Below are positions 1-7,600 of a DNA stretch of 64,000 bases, in pieces. Below the pieces are notes generated by a model. It searched no databases. It was not told the origin of the DNA and worked only from the letters and a program-made list of their open reading frames with translations. The number at the start of each line of letters is the position of its first letter. The stretch's first letter is position 1. The stretch is taken from NCBI RefSeq assembly GCF_006716315.1, contig NZ_VFOV01000001.1:3984501-4048500 (forward strand), written 5' to 3'. This DNA is from Nocardioides albertanoniae. Lineage in GTDB: Bacteria > Actinomycetota > Actinomycetes > Propionibacteriales > Nocardioidaceae. The position numbers were made by a program, and so were the translations under genes.

Positions 1-81
1 GCGCTTGCCGAGGAAGTCGAAGGCCCGGACGAGCGCTGCGTTGCACACCTGCGGGTCGTGTGCGGGCGTCGTCGCTGGCAT
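1..81 (-). CDS. HxlR-family transcriptional regulator, N-terminal fragment
   Basis: Only the first 27 codons lie in the window; the gene continues beyond base 1. The reading starts at ATG and gives MPATTPAHDPQVCNAALVRA followed by FDFLGKR. A Cys followed by 'alpha-helix-LGKR' is the usual opening of HxlR winged-helix regulators (known pattern: C-x-hydrophobic-x-LG-x-[KR]-W). These regulators often use that Cys for redox or quinone sensing. It is divergent from a nitroreductase, a common pairing for HxlR proteins that respond to electrophiles or nitro compounds. The family call rests on 27 residues, so it is moderate; the divergent arrangement supports it. Confidence 0.55.
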   Translation of the reverse strand, partial: MPATTPAHDPQVCNAALVRAFDFLGKR

Positions 82-174
82 GCGTCCCAGCCTACAGGGA
101 CAGCCCGAATTCTGAGGGACTACTATTTTCGAAGCGACAGGAATAATCCTAGTGACCCTGGAGTTCAGAGCGAC
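82..174. promoter_or_regulatory. divergent promoter region with imperfect inverted repeat
   Basis: The 93 bases between the HxlR-like regulator and the nitroreductase are AT-richer than their surroundings. They contain an imperfect inverted repeat, AGGGACTACTATT (115-127) against AATAATCCTAGTGACCCT (142-159). HxlR regulators bind inverted repeats between divergent genes, so this is a plausible operator. The arms do not match perfectly and no clear -35/-10 pair stands out. Confidence 0.3.
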
Positions 175-783
175 ATGACCGAGACCAACACCCTGGCGAA
201 GCTGGACCCCCGCGGCCGCGAGCTCGTCTTCACCGCAGCCCGCACCTCCAACACCTTCGCCGAGACGCCCGTCACCGACGAGGAGCTCGCCGACATCTGG
301 GAGCTCACCCGCTGGACCCCGACGATGGCCAACACCCAGCCGCTGCGCGTCGTGTTCGTGCGCACGGCCGAGGGCAAGGAGCGGCTCCTCCCCCACATCG
401 CCGAGGGCAACCTCGCGAAGACCGAGGCCGCCCCGGCGACCGCGATCGTCGCCTACGACAACAACTGGCACGAGGAGATCCCCAACGTCTTCCCGATCCG
501 CCCGGAGATGAAGGACTACTTCGCCTCCGACGAGACCGCGCGCCACGGCGCCGGCGGCTGGTCCGCGGGCCTGCAGGCGGGCGCTTTCATCCTCGCCGTC
601 CGCGCGGCCGGCCTCGCCGCCGGCCCGATCGCGGGCTACGACACCGCGGGCGTCGACAAGGAGTTCTTCCCCGAGGGCGACTGGACCACCAAGATGATCG
701 TCAACATCGGCCACCCGGGCGAGAACCCGTGGTTTGACCGACTCCCCCGCGTCGAGGCCGACACCGCGGTGAAGTGGGCCTGA
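175..783 (+). CDS. nitroreductase family protein (RutE/malonic semialdehyde reductase-like)
   Basis: A 202-residue flavin-dependent reductase of the nitroreductase fold, expected to be a cytosolic FMN dimer. The start at 175 (MTETNTLAKL) follows GGAG at about 160 and removes an unlikely upstream extension. Family marks: WTPTMANTQPLRVVFVRT near residues 50-65, the GN-x-x-KT-x-x-APATAIVAYD block, and GGWSAGLQAGAFILAVRAAGLAAGPI, which matches the RutE/HadB branch (FMN-binding and dimer-core segments). RutE reduces malonic semialdehyde in pyrimidine breakdown, but other members reduce quinones or nitroaromatics. No rut genes are nearby, and the divergent HxlR-like regulator favours a detoxification role. 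The specific substrate is not inferable. Confidence 0.8.
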   Translation: MTETNTLAKLDPRGRELVFTAARTSNTFAETPVTDEELADIWELTRWTPTMANTQPLRVVFVRTAEGKERLLPHIAEGNLAKTEAAPATAIVAYDNNWHEEIPNVFPIRPEMKDYFASDETARHGAGGWSAGLQAGAFILAVRAAGLAAGPIAGYDTAGVDKEFFPEGDWTTKMIVNIGHPGENPWFDRLPRVEADTAVKWA

Positions 784-793
784 GCAACCCCCG

Positions 794-919
794 CCGAGTC
801 GGCTCGTTCTGACCCAGATTCGTGTCGAGTCGGCTCGTTCTAACGAGCCGACTCGACACGATTTCAAGTCAGGACGAGCCGACTCGACGTGATTTCGTGT
901 CAGGACGAGCCGGGTCGGC
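794..919. repeat. nested palindromic intergenic repeat, copy A (possible bidirectional terminator)
   Basis: Four units of CGAGTCGGCTCGTTCTGACC type lie between the convergent nitroreductase and mazG genes, two forward then two reversed. The middle pair forms a perfect hairpin (821-860, 19-bp arms, CT loop). The last unit runs into mazG and supplies its final codons and stop. Related copies lie at 4584-4679 and 10780-10873, and a diverged one at 16557-16722. All sit at gene 3' ends, which fits a terminator, but no T-tract follows. Confidence 0.8.
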
Positions 920-1316
920 TCTTCTCGGCGGCCTTGGCGGCCTGGTAGAGCTCCTCGACCTCTTCGAGGGTGTAACGGCGCCCGGAGTCGGCCTCGGGGC
1001 CGAAGACGTGCGGGTTGCGGCGCTTCATCTTCTCGGTGATGCCGGCGATCACGTCGTCCATGGTGAAGTGGCCGGCCTCCTCGGCGATCGCGGCGTGGAA
1101 GTAGACCTGGAGCAGCAGATCGCCGAGCTCCTCCTGGAGATGCTCGGGGTCGCCCTCGTCGATCGCCTCGAGCACCTCCTCGGACTCCTCGCGGAGATAC
1201 CGGGCCAGCGACTGATGGGTCTGCGACGACTTCCAGACACAGCGCTCCCGCATCACCCGCATCAGGTCGAGGAACTCGACGAGACCTTCCCCCGAGGCGT
1301 ACGCCTTCTCGCTCAA
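900..1316 (-). CDS. mazG: MazG family nucleotide pyrophosphohydrolase
   Basis: A 138-residue single-domain MazG protein predicted to hydrolyse (d)NTPs to NMP and pyrophosphate and so clean the nucleotide pool. The metal-binding signature is visible as EESEEVLEAIDEGD and EELGDLLLQVYFHAAIAEE (the known EExxE...ExxD pattern). A TTG start at 1316 is chosen because it overlaps the stop of the upstream NUDIX gene (TTGA), suggesting translational coupling. Extending the frame upstream gives a nonsensical Arg-rich sequence. E. coli MazG is a two-domain protein; actinobacterial ones are often short like this. The C-terminal residues SRPGSS are encoded by the intergenic repeat copy A, so the repeat has probably replaced the original gene end. 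Adjacency to mfd (3.4 kb away) is typical of actinobacteria. Confidence 0.85.
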   Translation of the reverse strand: MSEKAYASGEGLVEFLDLMRVMRERCVWKSSQTHQSLARYLREESEEVLEAIDEGDPEHLQEELGDLLLQVYFHAAIAEEAGHFTMDDVIAGITEKMKRRNPHVFGPEADSGRRYTLEEVEELYQAAKAAEKSRPGSS

Positions 1317-1894
1317 CCCAGCGCCCCGAATGCGCTCAGGCACTGCCGCAGCAGGGTGCCGCGGCCGCCTTCCATGTCGGCGACGACCTCGTCGGAGGCG
1401 GCTTCGGCGGGGGTCAGCCACGACAGCTCGAGGGCATCCTGGCGCGGCTCGCACTCGCCGGTCACCGGGATCACGTAGACCAGGGAGACCGCGTGCTGGC
1501 GCGGGTCCTGGTAGCGCTCGCCGGGCCAGGGGAAGTATTCGGCGACCGTCACCGGCACCGTGGTCAGCGGCAGGGTCGGGAACGCGACCGGGCCGAGATC
1601 CTTCTCCAGGTTGCGCATCAGCGCGTCGCGGATCCGCTCGCCGTGGAGCACGCGCCCCGAGACCAGCGATCGCGTGATCGTGCCGGTCGTGGGTGACCCG
1701 CGCAGCAGCAGGCCGACCTCGGTGACCCCGCCGTCGGGGTCGACGCGCACCGGCACCGCCTCGACGTAGAGGATCGGCACGCGGCCGCGGGTCTCGCTCA
1801 GCTCCTCCTCGGAGAGCCACCCGGGCTCGGTGTCCCAGTCGTTGCCGAATGGCTCCTCAGGAAAGGACTGCTCGCCGAAAGCCTCCATCGTCAT
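1313..1894 (-). CDS. NUDIX hydrolase-like protein (DUF4916 type)
   Basis: A 193-residue protein with the beta-alpha-beta layout of NUDIX hydrolases: ILYVEAVPVRVDPDGGVTEVGLLLRG, then a block resembling the NUDIX box region (SLVSGRVLHGERIRDALMRNLEKDLG), then a YVIPVTGECEPRQDALELSWLTPAEAAS tail. The exact Gx5Ex7REUxEExGU consensus is not met, so hydrolase activity is uncertain; this matches DUF4916-type NUDIX proteins of actinobacteria as I know them. The start at 1894 follows GCAGGA with good spacing; an alternative Met lies two codons later. It is upstream of and overlaps mazG, so the pair is likely co-translated. A joint role in nucleotide-pool sanitation is an inference. Confidence 0.7.
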   Translation of the reverse strand: MTMEAFGEQSFPEEPFGNDWDTEPGWLSEEELSETRGRVPILYVEAVPVRVDPDGGVTEVGLLLRGSPTTGTITRSLVSGRVLHGERIRDALMRNLEKDLGPVAFPTLPLTTVPVTVAEYFPWPGERYQDPRQHAVSLVYVIPVTGECEPRQDALELSWLTPAEAASDEVVADMEGGRGTLLRQCLSAFGALG

Positions 1895-1954
1895 GCGTCG
1901 ATCCTGCCAGACAGGCACGTACGTCACGGAACAACGACGCCGCAGTATGGACTC

Positions 1955-2359
1955 TCATCTGCGCAGCGCCAGGAAGCTGTCGGCCTTGAACGCCTTCTCG
2001 ACCATCCACCACGAGAAGCCGTCGTAGTAGGGGCGTGCCTCGTCGCGGTCGAGGAGCCGCGGTCGGGTCGCGGCGTGGTCGCGTCCCTTCCAGGTGATCG
2101 TGCACTCGCCGGCCGCCAGCACGTTGCGCACCCAGTTGGTGCCCGGCCCCCACGGGAGCGTGATCACGAACTCGTCGTCGGTGTGCAGCAGGGCGACCGG
2201 GAGGCTCAGCTCGCGGCCGGACTTGCGGCCGCGATGGTGCACCACCGCCCACAGGGGGAACAGCCGGTGCCCGGCGAGGGTCCGCATCATCGGGGTGGTC
2301 GCCTTCACCAGCCGCAAGGAGCCGGCGTCGGGAGGGCTGGGCGTGCTCGTCGTCGTCAT
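1955..2359 (-). CDS. deazaflavin (F420)-dependent nitroreductase family protein
   Basis: A 134-residue protein of the Ddn-like split beta-barrel family, which binds reduced F420 (or flavin) and reduces quinones or nitro compounds. Visible family marks: LFPLWAVVHHRGRKSGRELSLPVALL (the HxGRKSG-x-x-R-x-x-P motif that binds the cofactor phosphate) and WGPGTNWVRNVLAAGECTITWKGR (the NWxxNxxA segment). The start at 2359 is preceded by AGGAG; a GTG three codons upstream would place the Shine-Dalgarno inside the gene. It is upstream of the NUDIX and mazG genes in the same direction with a 60-base gap, so it could be the first gene of that unit. F420 is common in Nocardioidaceae. Confidence 0.85.
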   Translation of the reverse strand: MTTTSTPSPPDAGSLRLVKATTPMMRTLAGHRLFPLWAVVHHRGRKSGRELSLPVALLHTDDEFVITLPWGPGTNWVRNVLAAGECTITWKGRDHAATRPRLLDRDEARPYYDGFSWWMVEKAFKADSFLALRR

Positions 2360-2434
2360 GCTCCTCACTGTGCCGGGGGTCGCGGGTCGCCGCTTCCCGG
2401 ACAGCGGTCAGGCGACGTGACGGGTTCCCGTCAC

Positions 2435-3484
2435 TCAGTCAGCGCCGTTGCGGATCGCCCAGGCGGTGGCCTCGGCCCGGCTGCGTACGCCGAGCTTGCG
2501 GTAGAGGTTGGCCGCGTGCCGCTCGACGGTGTGCTCGGTGATGCCGAGGTCGCGGGCGACCAAGGCGTTGGTACGCCCCGTGGCGATCAACCGCAGCACC
2601 TCGTGCTCACGCGCGGTCAGCACCGTCGGCCCGCCCGGGGTGGGCGCAGGCTCGCGGCGCACCTCGCCGGTCAGGAACCAGCGGCTCGCCATGGCGAGAT
2701 CCTGGGCACCGCCCTCGACGAACAGCGTCGGGGTGCTGCCCTCGAGCTCGACCAGCGTGCCGTTCCGCACGCCGTCGGCCAGCTGCCTCGAGACCTCGAC
2801 CGGGATCTGGCTCGCCGCCTGCCGGTGGAGCACCAGCGTCGGCGCCACCACCTGGTCGAGGAGCGCGCTGACGTCCATCCGGGCGGCCTCGGCGAACCAG
2901 TCGCGGGCGAGCGCGGGCGTCGCCGCGGTGCGGAACGCCTCCGCGACGCGGCCGGCGTTCTCCCCCGATCCCCAGCCCAGCCACGCGGTCGCGGCGGCGT
3001 CGGCGAAGAGGTCCCAGTCCTGCTCGACCAGCGAGAGCAGCGCCTGGGTCTGGGCCGGGCTCATCGCCTCGCGCATCCGTGCCGCGCCACCGAAGAGGAG
3101 CATCCGGTCGACGCGCTGCGGGTTGGCTGCTGCGTACGCCACCGCGGTCGCGACCGCGTGGTAGTAGCCGAGCAGGTTGACCCGATCGGCACCGATCGCC
3201 TCGATCACCGCCGCCAGGTCGCGCAGGTGCGCGGCGAGGCCGAGGTCGCCGACCCGGCGGCCTGAGGAGCCGGTGCCGCGGCCGTCGTAGAGCACCAGCG
3301 TCATGTCGTCGCTCAGCCGCTCGTAGGCCGTGCGCAGCGCGGGCACCCGCCACTGCGCCCGGATGTTGCTGAGCGACGGCATCCAGATCGTCACCGGCCC
3401 GCTCCCGACGACCTGATACGCGATCGCGATGTCGTCGCTGGTCTGCGCGTAGTGCACCTCTGGCTCGCCGGTCACAGCCTTCAT
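2435..3484 (-). CDS. alpha/beta-hydrolase-fold sensor fused to LuxR DNA-binding domain
   Basis: A 349-residue one-component regulator. Residues about 8-265 are an alpha/beta-hydrolase fold (HYAQTSDDIAIAYQVVGSGP, LVLYDGRGTGSSG). Residues about 285-345 are a LuxR-type helix-turn-helix (LTAREHEVLRLIATGRTNALVARDLGITEHTVERHAANLYRKLGV). The hydrolase triad appears lost: the nucleophile elbow reads G106-Y-Y-H-A110 instead of GxSxG, the Asp region reads HRQAASQIPV, and the His region reads EGSTPTLF. The domain is therefore probably a ligand-binding sensor and not an enzyme. The family 'alpha/beta hydrolase plus LuxR C-terminal' is known in actinobacteria. It stands alone; no target gene can be assigned. 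Confidence 0.85.
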   Translation of the reverse strand: MKAVTGEPEVHYAQTSDDIAIAYQVVGSGPVTIWMPSLSNIRAQWRVPALRTAYERLSDDMTLVLYDGRGTGSSGRRVGDLGLAAHLRDLAAVIEAIGADRVNLLGYYHAVATAVAYAAANPQRVDRMLLFGGAARMREAMSPAQTQALLSLVEQDWDLFADAAATAWLGWGSGENAGRVAEAFRTAATPALARDWFAEAARMDVSALLDQVVAPTLVLHRQAASQIPVEVSRQLADGVRNGTLVELEGSTPTLFVEGGAQDLAMASRWFLTGEVRREPAPTPGGPTVLTAREHEVLRLIATGRTNALVARDLGITEHTVERHAANLYRKLGVRSRAEATAWAIRNGAD

Positions 3485-3505
3485 TGTTGCGGGCGTGTCC
3501 AGGAG

Positions 3506-3958
3506 TCAGCCGGCGAGGCGCTTCACGGCGGCGTCGTAGAGCGTCCGCGCGGCCTCGGCCGCCGCGTCGGCGGCAGCGCGCGTCACCGGCTTGCCGAGGT
3601 AGTTGTTGGCGTTGCGGTCCAGGCGCATCACGTCGTAGTGGGCGGCCGCGTCGCGCGGAGGCGGGGTGTCGAAGACGGCGGCGAGGAACCGACCCACCTT
3701 CACATGGCCGCCCGCGCCGTACGTCGTCTTGTAGCCGTAGCCGGCGAGCACGGCCTCGCCGACGTCGTGGGCCGCCTTGTAGGCGAGGTTGTAGCGGTTC
3801 TCGGTGCGGGTGACGTTGGGTACGTCGGCGAGGGCCGACTCCGCACCGGCGAGGAAGGCACGTGCCTTCTTCTCGTCAGGCCTCACCGCGCGCAGGACGC
3901 CGGAGCGGACGAGCGCGTCAACCGCCTTCTGCTGTGCCGGGGTCAGCGGCAGGGCCAT
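3506..3958 (-). CDS. SAV_6107-like HEPN domain protein (toxin-antitoxin partner)
   Basis: A 150-residue all-helical protein. TENRYNLAYKAAHDVGEAVLAGYGYKTTYGAGGH near residues 50-85 is typical of the SAV_6107-like HEPN family. Canonical HEPN RNase toxins carry an R-x4-6-H motif; here the Arg-to-His spacing in RYNLAYKAAH is longer, so ribonuclease activity cannot be assumed. The start at 3958 has a strong GGAGGAGG site. The gene overlaps the preceding MNT nucleotidyltransferase gene by 41 bases, the usual HEPN/MNT arrangement, in which MNT proteins neutralise HEPN partners, in some cases by AMPylating them. Which partner is toxic here is not proven. Confidence 0.75.
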   Translation of the reverse strand: MALPLTPAQQKAVDALVRSGVLRAVRPDEKKARAFLAGAESALADVPNVTRTENRYNLAYKAAHDVGEAVLAGYGYKTTYGAGGHVKVGRFLAAVFDTPPPRDAAAHYDVMRLDRNANNYLGKPVTRAAADAAAEAARTLYDAAVKRLAG

Positions 3959-4556
3959 CCGGTCCTCCTCCGTAGATCTCGATCACCGGGCTGGCCCGGA
4001 CCTCCTCGAGGAACCCGGTCTGCTCCTCGGCCTCCTCCGGGCTCATGATCGTCGGGTTGACGATGCGCCCGACGCTGTCGGAGACCTCCCGGCAGACCCG
4101 GTAGACGGCCCGCACGTCGGGCGTGCCGATCACCATCAGGTCGATGTCGTTCGGCGCCGGTCCCGGCTCCCCCTTCGCGCGGGCAGCGAAGGAGCCGAAG
4201 AGGAAGGCCCGCTCGATGCCGTCGATGTCGTCGAGGGCCTCCTGGAGCAGCACCACCGGCCCGGTCACCGTCAGCAGGATCTCCCGCGTCGGCGCCAGCA
4301 GCGGGCTCTGCTCGTTGCCCCTGATGAGCCGGGTGCGACCTACCCGACGGTCGACGAGCAGCCCCGCATCGAGGAGCCGCGCGACCTCGCGATGCACCGT
4401 CGGATAGGGCAGCCCTGCCCGCTCGGCGAGGTCGGCCATGCTCATCTCCTCCCCCGGCAGCAGCAGCTCCGAGAGCAGCAGCGCCTGCGCCTCCGAGCGG
4501 AACAGAGGCGCGAGCACAGGAGCCTGGTTTCTCACAAAATGGATAATAACCTCCAT
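3918..4556 (-). CDS. winged-helix regulator fused to MNT nucleotidyltransferase (antitoxin)
   Basis: A 212-residue fusion. Residues about 15-80 form a winged helix (SMADLAERAGLPYPTVHREVARLLDAGLL, then a wing RRVGRTRLIRG). Residues about 95-195 are a minimal nucleotidyltransferase with the catalytic signature G121-S122...D137-x-D139 (FLFGSFAARAKGE, then APNDIDLMVIG). This MNT class typically pairs with HEPN proteins. The ATG start at 4556 lies inside a perfect 11-bp inverted repeat, as does the alternative GTG at 4535; neither has a well-spaced Shine-Dalgarno, so a leaderless message is likely. The overlap with the operator strongly suggests autorepression by the winged-helix domain. Confidence 0.8.
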   Translation of the reverse strand: MEVIIHFVRNQAPVLAPLFRSEAQALLLSELLLPGEEMSMADLAERAGLPYPTVHREVARLLDAGLLVDRRVGRTRLIRGNEQSPLLAPTREILLTVTGPVVLLQEALDDIDGIERAFLFGSFAARAKGEPGPAPNDIDLMVIGTPDVRAVYRVCREVSDSVGRIVNPTIMSPEEAEEQTGFLEEVRASPVIEIYGGGPDGPAADPGTAEGG

Positions 4557-4562
4557 TTTGTG
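4533..4562. promoter_or_regulatory. perfect 11-bp inverted repeat over the start of the HEPN/MNT operon
   Basis: CACAAAATGGA (4533-4543) and TCCATTTTGTG (4552-4562) are exact inverted repeats separated by 8 bases. The palindrome is AT-rich in a GC-rich genome and covers both possible start codons of the wHTH-MNT gene. It is the obvious operator for self-repression. It could also act in RNA as a hairpin that hides the start. Confidence 0.75.
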
Positions 4563-4583
4563 GATACGTAACCCCAGACCCTG

Positions 4584-4679
4584 CCGAGTCGGCTCGTTCT
4601 GACCGAAAGTCACGTCGAGTCGGCTCGTTCTAACGAGCCGACTCGGCGCGGAATCTGGTCAGGACGAGCCGACTCGACG
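4584..4679. repeat. nested palindromic intergenic repeat, copy B
   Basis: This holds three units of the CGAGTCGGCTCGTTCTGACC family, with a central hairpin (GAGTCGGCTCGTT at 4617-4629, CT, then AACGAGCCGACTC at 4632-4644). It lies between the 3' end of mfd and the 5' end of the HEPN/MNT operon, both on the minus strand, so it could terminate mfd transcription. Confidence 0.8.
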
Positions 4680-4687
4680 CAGCAGGG

Positions 4688-7600
4688 TCAGGTGAGCGGG
4701 TCGATGATCGCGTCGATGACGACCCGGGCCCAGTCGAGCAGGTCGGGGCCGTCGAGGGGCTTGACGGGGAAGCCGGAGGAGACCGGGCGCGGGACCATGA
4801 TGGTGTCGAGCTGTGGCTTGACCAGCGACTTCGGATACATCCGGTTGAGGCGTACGACCCGGGAGTCGGGCAACGAGACCGGGTGGAAGCGTACGTTCTT
4901 GCCGGCCAGGGTGACCTCGGAGACGCCGGCCTGACGGGCGCGGGCGCGGAAGCGGGCGACCTGCAGGAGCGACGAGGTCTCGGCCGGCGGCTTGCCGTAA
5001 CGGTCGAGGAGCTCGGCGGCGATCGACTCGACATCCTCGTCGGTGCGCACCTCGGCCAGACGCTTGTAGATCTCCAGCCGCAGCCGCTCGCTCGGGATGT
5101 AGTCGTGCGGCAGGTGAGCGTCGACGGGGAGCTCGATGCGCACCTCGTTGAGCTCGTCGGCGGCACCGTCGGGACCCGCCTTGAACTCGGCGACCGCCTC
5201 GCCGACCAGCCTCACGTAGAGGTCGAAGCCGACGTCGGCGATGTGGCCCGACTGCTCGCCACCGAGCAGGTTGCCGGCGCCGCGGATCTCGAGGTCCTTC
5301 ATCGCGATCGCCATGCCGCCACCGAGGTCGGAGTGCTGCGCCAGGGTGGCGAGGCGCTCGTGGGCGGTCTCGGTCAGCGGCTTCTCTCCGGGGTAGAGAA
5401 AGTAGGCGTACGCACGCTCGCGGGAGCGGCCGACGCGGCCACGCAGCTGGTGGAGCTGTGACAGTCCCAGCGTGTCGGCGCGCTCGATGATCATCGTGTT
5501 GGCGTTGGAGACGTCGAGGCCCGACTCGACCAGCGTGGTGCACACCAGCACGTCGAACTCCTTCTCCCAGAAGTCGACCATCACCTGCTCGAGCTGCTTC
5601 TCGTTCATCTGGCCGTGGGCGACCGCGACCCGCGCCTCGGGCACCAGCTCGCGGATGCGGGCGGCCGCCTTCTCGATCGAGTTGACCCGGTTGTGGATGT
5701 AGAAGACCTGCCCCTCGCGGAGCAGCTCACGGCGCACCGCGGCGACGATCTGACGGTCCTCGTAGGCACCGACGTACGTCAGGACCGGGTGTCGCTCCTC
5801 GGGCGGCGTGGTGATCGTGGACATCTCCCGGATGCCGGTGATCGACATCTCCAGCGTGCGCGGGATCGGGGTGGCCGACATCGACAGGAAGTCGACGGAG
5901 GTGCGCAGCCGCTTCATCGCCTCCTTGTGCTCGACGCCGAAGCGCTGCTCCTCGTCGATGATGATGAGGCCGAGATCCTTGAAGCGGATGTCCTTGTTGA
6001 ACAGTCGGTGGGTGCCGACGACGATGTCGACGGTGCCGTCGGTGAGGCCCGCCATGACGTCGGCGGCCTCCTTGTCGGTCTGGAACCGGGACAGGCCGCG
6101 CAGGTTGACCGGGAAGCCCGACATCCGCTCCATGAAGGTGCTCATGTGCTGGGAGACCAGCAGCGTCGTCGGCACCAGCACGGCGACCTGCTTGCCGTCC
6201 TGCACCGCCTTGAACGCTGCCCGCACCGCGATCTCGGTCTTGCCGTAGCCGACGTCACCGCAGACCAGCCGGTCCATCGGCACCGGCCGCATCATGTCCT
6301 GCTTGACCTCGTCGATGACGGCGAGCTGGTCGGCGGTCTCCTGGAACGGGAAGGCGTCCTCCAGCTCGCGCTGCCAGGGGTTGTCGGGGCCGTACTGGTA
6401 GCCCTTGGTGGCCTGCCGGGCGGCGTAGAGCTTGATCAGCTCGGCGGCGATCTCTCTTACTGCCTTGCGGGCGCGGGCCTTCCGCTTCTGCCAGTCGGCA
6501 CCGCCGAGCCGGTCGAGGCTCGGCTGCTCGCCACCGACATACCTGGTCACCTGGTCGAGCGCGTCGGCCGGCACGTAGAGACGGTCGGGCGGCGCGCCGC
6601 GCTTGCTGGCGCCGTATTCGAGGACGAGATATTCGCGCCTGGCGCCCTGCACGTCGCGCTGCTTCATCTCGATGAACTTGCCGACGCCGTGCTGCTCGTG
6701 GACGACGTGGTCGCCGGGCTTGAGCTCGAGCGGGTCGATCTGCTTCTTGCGCCGGGCCGGCATCTTGACCATGTCGCGCGTCGACGACTTCTGGCCGGAG
6801 ATGTCCTCACCGGTGAGCACGGCCACCCGGTTGGTCTCGTCGATGAAGCCGTGGTTGAGGCGGGCGTGGATGACCGTGACGGTCTTGTGGACCGGCTTGG
6901 CGTCGTCGTCCGGCTCCTCGGCCAACCGGGCCGGCACGTCACGCTCCCCGAGCGCCTCGACCGTACGCTGCGCCGTGCCGTGGGCTGGCTGGACCACGAC
7001 CACGCGCCAGGCGTCGTCGCGCCACGTCTCGATGTCGGACAGCGCCGCGGCGGTGTCACCGCGATAGGCCTTCGCGGGCTGCCAGTCGATCTTGCGGCTC
7101 GGCACGCCGACGACGTCGGCGTCGGTCAGGTCGGCGTCAGGTGCGTCGAGGCCGAACGGGCTGACCGACCACCACGGCTTGCCCTGCGCGATCGCGTGGG
7201 CGCGTACGTCGGCGAGGTCCTTGTAGGAGGCCGCGGAGAGGTCGATCGGGGCCACGCCCCCGCTGGCCGCCGCGGCCCAGGAGGCGCCAAGGAACTCCTC
7301 GGCGGTGGCGACCAGGTCGTGGGCACGGCTGCGGATGCGCTCGGGGTCGAGCAGCAGCACGTGGCTGTCGTCGGGCATCAGGTCGAGCAGCAGCTCCATG
7401 TCGTCGACGAGCGCGGGGGCCAGCGACTCCATGCCCTCGACCGCGATGCCGGCGGCGATCTTGTCGGTCAGCTCGATCAAGGTGGGGTGGTCCTCGCCCA
7501 GCTTGCGCGCCCGGGCGCGGACCTCCGGGGTCAGCAGGAGCTCACGGCACGGCGGGGCCCAGAGGCGCTCGATCGCGCCGCCGTGCTCCTCGGCGATGGC

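Noticed and set aside
1317..1820. Long N-terminal extension of MazG
   Set aside because: It is Arg/Ala/Gly-rich and out of frame over the NUDIX gene; the MazG domain starts just after the overlapping TTG.
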